From positions 1 to 64,000 of the forward strand of contig CAVPUC010000004.1 in the NCBI GenBank assembly GCA_963708865.1: a stretch of 64,000 nucleotides of DNA, given 5' to 3'. Positions 61,212 to 64,000 of the stretch are shown one piece after another. A program made the translations under genes and the position numbers. This stretch comes from DAIDKA01 sp963708865 (GTDB taxonomy: Bacteria > Pseudomonadota > Gammaproteobacteria > Steroidobacterales > Steroidobacteraceae). The notes beneath the pieces were generated by a model, which was not told the origin of the DNA, made no database searches, and saw only the letters and a program-made list of their open reading frames with translations. How positions within the stretch are numbered: position 1 is the first letter of the stretch; each line of letters begins with the position of its first letter.

Positions 61212-61946
61212 GCTCGAGGCCAGAAAGCCGCCGTCGACATGCAGGATGTCGCCACTGATGAAGGAGGCCGCATCGCTCAGCAGGAACAGCGACGCGTTGG
61301 TCGCATCCTCATCGCGCCCGACGCGACGCAGGGGAATCGTGATGGCGCGGCGCTCGTACTCGGCCTGCGGGGTGATGGCCACGGCGCCGGGGGTGGGAAT
61401 CGACCCCGGGGCCAAGGCATTGACCCGGACGTTGCGGGGGCCCAGCTCCGCCGCGAGCGTTCGGGTGAAGGTCCCCATCGCCCCCTTCACCATGCTGTAG
61501 ATCGCGGTCTTTGGAAAGCCGCGCTCCGCAACCGGCGAGGCGAAGTTCAGGATGACCCCGCCCACTGCCGGATCCATGTGGCGCAGCAACGCCTGCACGC
61601 CCCAGACCGCGCCCTTGATGCCGATCGACAGCATGCGGTCAAGAATCTGCTCATCGACCAGCTCAATGGCGTCGTAGCGGATCAACATGGCGTTGTTGGC
61701 CACGGCATCGATGCGACCGATGCGCCCGGCCGCCTCCATGAAGGCGGCGCGGTCGACCACATCCACCACATAGGTCGTGATGGCATCCGATGCCTTGCGC
61801 AGCTCCAGCAGGGCCGGTGCATCGATATCGAAGGCGCTCACCCTGGCGCCGGCCTGCGCCGCGCCGATCGCCAGTGCCCGACCCAGACCCCGTCCCGCGC
61901 CGGTGATCAGGATGGATTTTCCCGAAAGATCGAATGTCGTTGCCAC
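61209..61946 (-). CDS. short-chain dehydrogenase/reductase
   Basis: About 246 residues: SILITGAGRGLGRALAIGAA (cofactor loop), VSAFDIDAPALLE, GRIDAVANNAMLIRYDAIEL, GVILNFASPVAERGFPKTAI with Tyr and SMVKGAMG (Tyr-x3-Lys), VRVNALAPGSIPTPGAV, and ISGDILHVDGGFLASS. NNAG is NNAM here. No stop codon occurs at its natural end; the frame runs into the metallo-hydrolase whose ATG is at 61211. First gene of the operon reading to 54.1 kb. Confidence 0.9.
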
Positions 61947-62025
61947 GTTTCCTCCACAGATCGGGGGCGATTCACCAATTCATGGCTGATATGCTCTCAG
62001 ATCGCACGACAATCGGGGGCGCGAA

Positions 62026-62634
62026 ATGAATCGTTTCGAAAAACAGGTGTATGAGTGCATGCACCCGACCGAAAAACTGCTGGACAAGACCACCAACCCG
62101 CTGCATCGCGCCATTCTGCTGAATTTCTGGCGGCATGTGCACCTGGAAGGCGCGGGCGAGTACCAGAAGATTCTGGCGCCCGACATGATCGTCGATCATC
62201 CGGTGTACCGCGTCAGCTGGGGCGCCACCCCGGGCGTCATCGAAGGCAAGGCGGGTGTCTTGGGGTTTTACAATAGCGTTGGCGAAGCGGTGCTGTGGCA
62301 TTCCGATGATCGCCTCGCGGTGGCCGACTGGGGCATCTGCGATGAAATCACCTTCCACCAGCTGGCCGAAGGCGCCATTCTAAAACAGCTGGGCTATGCC
62401 GCTCCGCATGCCGAGCGGCTGTACCATGTTTCGAGCCGCCAGGCCTTCCTGTGGCCGTACGACGCCAAAGCGCGACTGGTGGGTGAGCACCTGTATGAAG
62501 ACAAGACCAGTCTGACCATAGAGGAAGTAGACCGCCGCGATGCGCTCACGCCGGCGCGCGTGCGGGAGATCCACCGCGAGCAGCTGGGCAAGCTCGAGGC
62601 GCGCCTGGGTCCGGATTTCTGGGTATTGCGCTGA
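62026..62634 (+). CDS. NTF2-like hypothetical protein
   Basis: 202 residues: NPLHRAILLNFWRHVHLEGA, EYQKILAPDMIVDHPVYRVS, EGKAGVLGFYNSVGEAVLWH, DDRLAVADWGICDEITFHQL, then YDAKARLVGEHLYEDKTSLT. Alpha+beta cone pattern with an extra helical C-terminus. Divergent from the SDR operon start with 79 bases between, a shared control region. Similar proteins occur in sterol/terpenoid catabolic clusters, but activity is unknown. Confidence 0.72.
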   Translation: MNRFEKQVYECMHPTEKLLDKTTNPLHRAILLNFWRHVHLEGAGEYQKILAPDMIVDHPVYRVSWGATPGVIEGKAGVLGFYNSVGEAVLWHSDDRLAVADWGICDEITFHQLAEGAILKQLGYAAPHAERLYHVSSRQAFLWPYDAKARLVGEHLYEDKTSLTIEEVDRRDALTPARVREIHREQLGKLEARLGPDFWVLR

Positions 62635-62668
62635 TATGTTGCGGGCACAAAACGCCAGCTTGAGGGGA

Positions 62669-63502
62669 ATGGGCATGCGCAGCTTCGGACAGCTGATGGC
62701 GGTACTGACGCTGATCGCAGCCGCGGTGCCGATGACGGCCGCGGCCGACACCGTGATGATCACCGGCGCGAATTCCGGCATCGGTCTGGAGTTTGCCAAG
62801 GAGTATGCCGCTGGCGGCTGGAGCGTCATTGCCACCCATCGGCGGGCCGAGCCGCCGAAGACGCTCACGGATCTGGCCTCGAAGTACCCCAAGGTGCGCA
62901 TCGAGAGCCTGGATGTCACCAACCTTGAGCAGGCCAAGCAGCTCGCGGCAAAACTGGCGGCAGTGCCGATCGATGTGCTGATCAACAATGCCGGCGTCTA
63001 TAACGACCGCTCCAAGTGCGCGGGGGATGATGAAGGCTGTCCCGGCGACTACGGCTCCGAGAGCTTCGGCAACATGAAGTACTCGCTGCTCGACACGGTC
63101 ATGGCGGTCAATATCAAAGGACCCTTGATCGTGTCCGAGACCTTCTACAAGAATGTGCTGGCCAGCACGCAGAAGAAAATCATCGCCGTGAGTTCCAGCA
63201 ACGGCACGCTGACCGGTGAGGCGCACCCGCGTCCGGGCGCCATGTTCTACCGCATGAGCAAGGCCGCCCTGAACCGCGAGATGCAGATTGTCGCCGCGGA
63301 AACGCGCAAGGATGGCGTCACCGTGATCATGTTCAATCCGGGACCCACCCTGACCGAGCATCAGGCGTACCTCGAGGGCAAGTACCAGGGCATGCTCAAG
63401 ACGTCCTTCACCGTGGAGAACATGATCCGCACCATCGGCAAGGTGACGATCGCCGATAGCGGAAAGTTCCTGCGCTATGACGGGGTCACGGAACCCTGGT
63501 AA
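62669..63502 (+). CDS. short-chain dehydrogenase/reductase with signal peptide
   Basis: 277 residues from ATG 62669 behind GAGGGG (or ATG 62675). The N-terminus MGMRSFGQLMAVLTLIAAAV ending MTAAADTV is a Sec-type signal peptide, unusual for an NAD(P) enzyme. Then VMITGANSGIGLEFAKEYAA, VDVLINNAGVYNDRSK (as IDVLINNAG), IIAVSSSNGTLTGE and MFYRMSKAALNREMQI (Tyr-x3-Lys). An extra Cys pair (KCAGDDEGC) lies after NNAG. Its 3' end overlaps the HAD gene by 17 bases. Confidence 0.85.
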   Translation: MGMRSFGQLMAVLTLIAAAVPMTAAADTVMITGANSGIGLEFAKEYAAGGWSVIATHRRAEPPKTLTDLASKYPKVRIESLDVTNLEQAKQLAAKLAAVPIDVLINNAGVYNDRSKCAGDDEGCPGDYGSESFGNMKYSLLDTVMAVNIKGPLIVSETFYKNVLASTQKKIIAVSSSNGTLTGEAHPRPGAMFYRMSKAALNREMQIVAAETRKDGVTVIMFNPGPTLTEHQAYLEGKYQGMLKTSFTVENMIRTIGKVTIADSGKFLRYDGVTEPW

Positions 63503-64000
63503 GCAGCTCGCGCAGGTCCTCGAGCACGACGTGCGGCTGGCGATTGCCGGTCTCCCGGGCCCAGTCCTCCTGCTTCATGATGCCGGTCGTGACGCCAAAG
63601 GCGGTCGCGCCCCCGCGGCGCGCCATGATGATCTCCACAGCCGGATCGTCCCCCACCACGGCGACCTCGCGCGCCGCAACGCCGAGCTGCCTTGCGACAA
63701 AGCGCATCGCATGCGCCGAGGGCTTGCCGGTGAGAATCATCGGCACCTTCGTCATCCGGCGGATCGCACCGACGATCGCATAGGAATACCCCATCGTACG
63801 GCCCTGCCGCGTCGCAAAAAAAGGCACATCGGAGGCGACGTACAATTTGGCGCCGGCCCAGATGGCCTGGCAGGCCGCTTCAATATCCCGCATGTGGCAT
63901 TCCGGGTGCCATCCGACATACACCGCCTCCACCTCGCTTGCGCCGGGCTCACCGGTGAACACGGTCTCGATCCCCGCCTGCTTCAGCGCATACCCCACGC
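63486..64000 (-). CDS. HAD-IIA (NagD-like) phosphatase, partial
   Basis: C-terminal 170 residues; the gene continues past the window end. AVYVGWHPECHMRDIEAACQ, GAKLYVASDVPFFATRQGRT, PMILTGKPSAHAMRFVARQL (motif III Lys) and REVAVVGDDPAVEIIMARRG (motif IV acids) fit the NagD/p-nitrophenylphosphatase class IIA HAD family. Cytosolic phosphatase of small phosphorylated metabolites. Substrate unknown. Confidence 0.88.
   Translation of the reverse strand, partial: VGYALKQAGIETVFTGEPGASEVEAVYVGWHPECHMRDIEAACQAIWAGAKLYVASDVPFFATRQGRTMGYSYAIVGAIRRMTKVPMILTGKPSAHAMRFVARQLGVAAREVAVVGDDPAVEIIMARRGGATAFGVTTGIMKQEDWARETGNRQPHVVLEDLRELLTRVP

Noticed and set aside
1..64000. CRISPR arrays, rRNA or tRNA genes
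   Set aside because: No regularly spaced repeats of CRISPR type and no rRNA or tRNA cloverleaf sequence was seen on reading; faint tRNAs could still be missed by eye.

Overview
The window (about 63% GC by eye, dense coding, mostly ATG starts with some GTG/TTG) looks like a chromosome segment of a gammaproteobacterium from the Nevskiales/Steroidobacterales/Xanthomonadales neighbourhood. The clues are dusA used as an island site, a sigma-54-controlled pair of MacB-type permeases, many DUF6152-type secreted proteins, and a large oxidative catabolic gene set. The exact genus cannot be read from the sequence.

Region 1 (1 to about 14.3 kb): dusA and a tandem stack of degenerate integrative elements. 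dusA (minus strand) has its 5' end at the attachment sequence around 1504-1528. The same 25-base sequence recurs exactly at 2674 and 4335, with a one-base loss and one substitution at 8690, and a vestigial element end lies near 14.2 kb. Each junction keeps paired 6-base repeats at fixed distances: 58 bases before the core (three copies) and 121 bases after it (two copies). Fragments of dusA-type tyrosine integrases sit just inside three elements, and none is intact. The islands carry a different type II toxin-antitoxin module each (RelE/PF09720 type, MazEF-like, VapBC, ParDE-like). Island 3 holds an arsenic operon arsR-arsN2-arsC(Trx type)-aqpS-arsC(Grx type)-arsH with no ArsB/Acr3 pump.

Region 2 (14.3-27 kb): secreted proteins of unknown function, an orphan pair of FtsX-like permeases, a GFA-fold protein, a glyoxalase relic, a three-gene membrane/outer-membrane cluster, a second FtsX permease pair behind a near-perfect sigma-54 promoter with an upstream TGTCCGCGGACA palindrome, and a PQQ-type beta-propeller facing a cytochrome c across a strong hairpin.

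Region 3 (27-64 kb): catabolic genes. A minus-strand run (39.0 to 26.9 kb) has an ABC exporter, arylsulfotransferase, PQQ-dependent dehydrogenase, amidase, intradiol dioxygenase, NTF2-like protein and FAH-family isomerase. Then come a carotenoid/lignostilbene-type oxygenase, an alpha/beta hydrolase, a UMF1-type MFS carrier, an Ada-AlkA DNA repair protein with Ogt, two GSTs, SDRs, a phosphotriesterase-like hydrolase and a phytoene-desaturase-like oxidoreductase. An eight-gene tightly packed operon at 54.1-61.9 kb (SDR, metallo-hydrolase, HIBADH-type dehydrogenase, carboxymuconolactone decarboxylase-like, serine hydrolase, GMC oxidoreductase, metallo-hydrolase, P450) reads as one pathway for an unidentified, probably cyclic or aromatic substrate. 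Six NTF2/SnoaL-like genes are scattered among these.

Data quality caveat: about 21 single-base frameshifts break about 15 otherwise well-conserved genes, nearly all being one extra base outside homopolymers. That pattern suggests residual long-read insertion errors at least as much as gene decay, so most broken genes are annotated here as full-length CDS with the shift positions stated.
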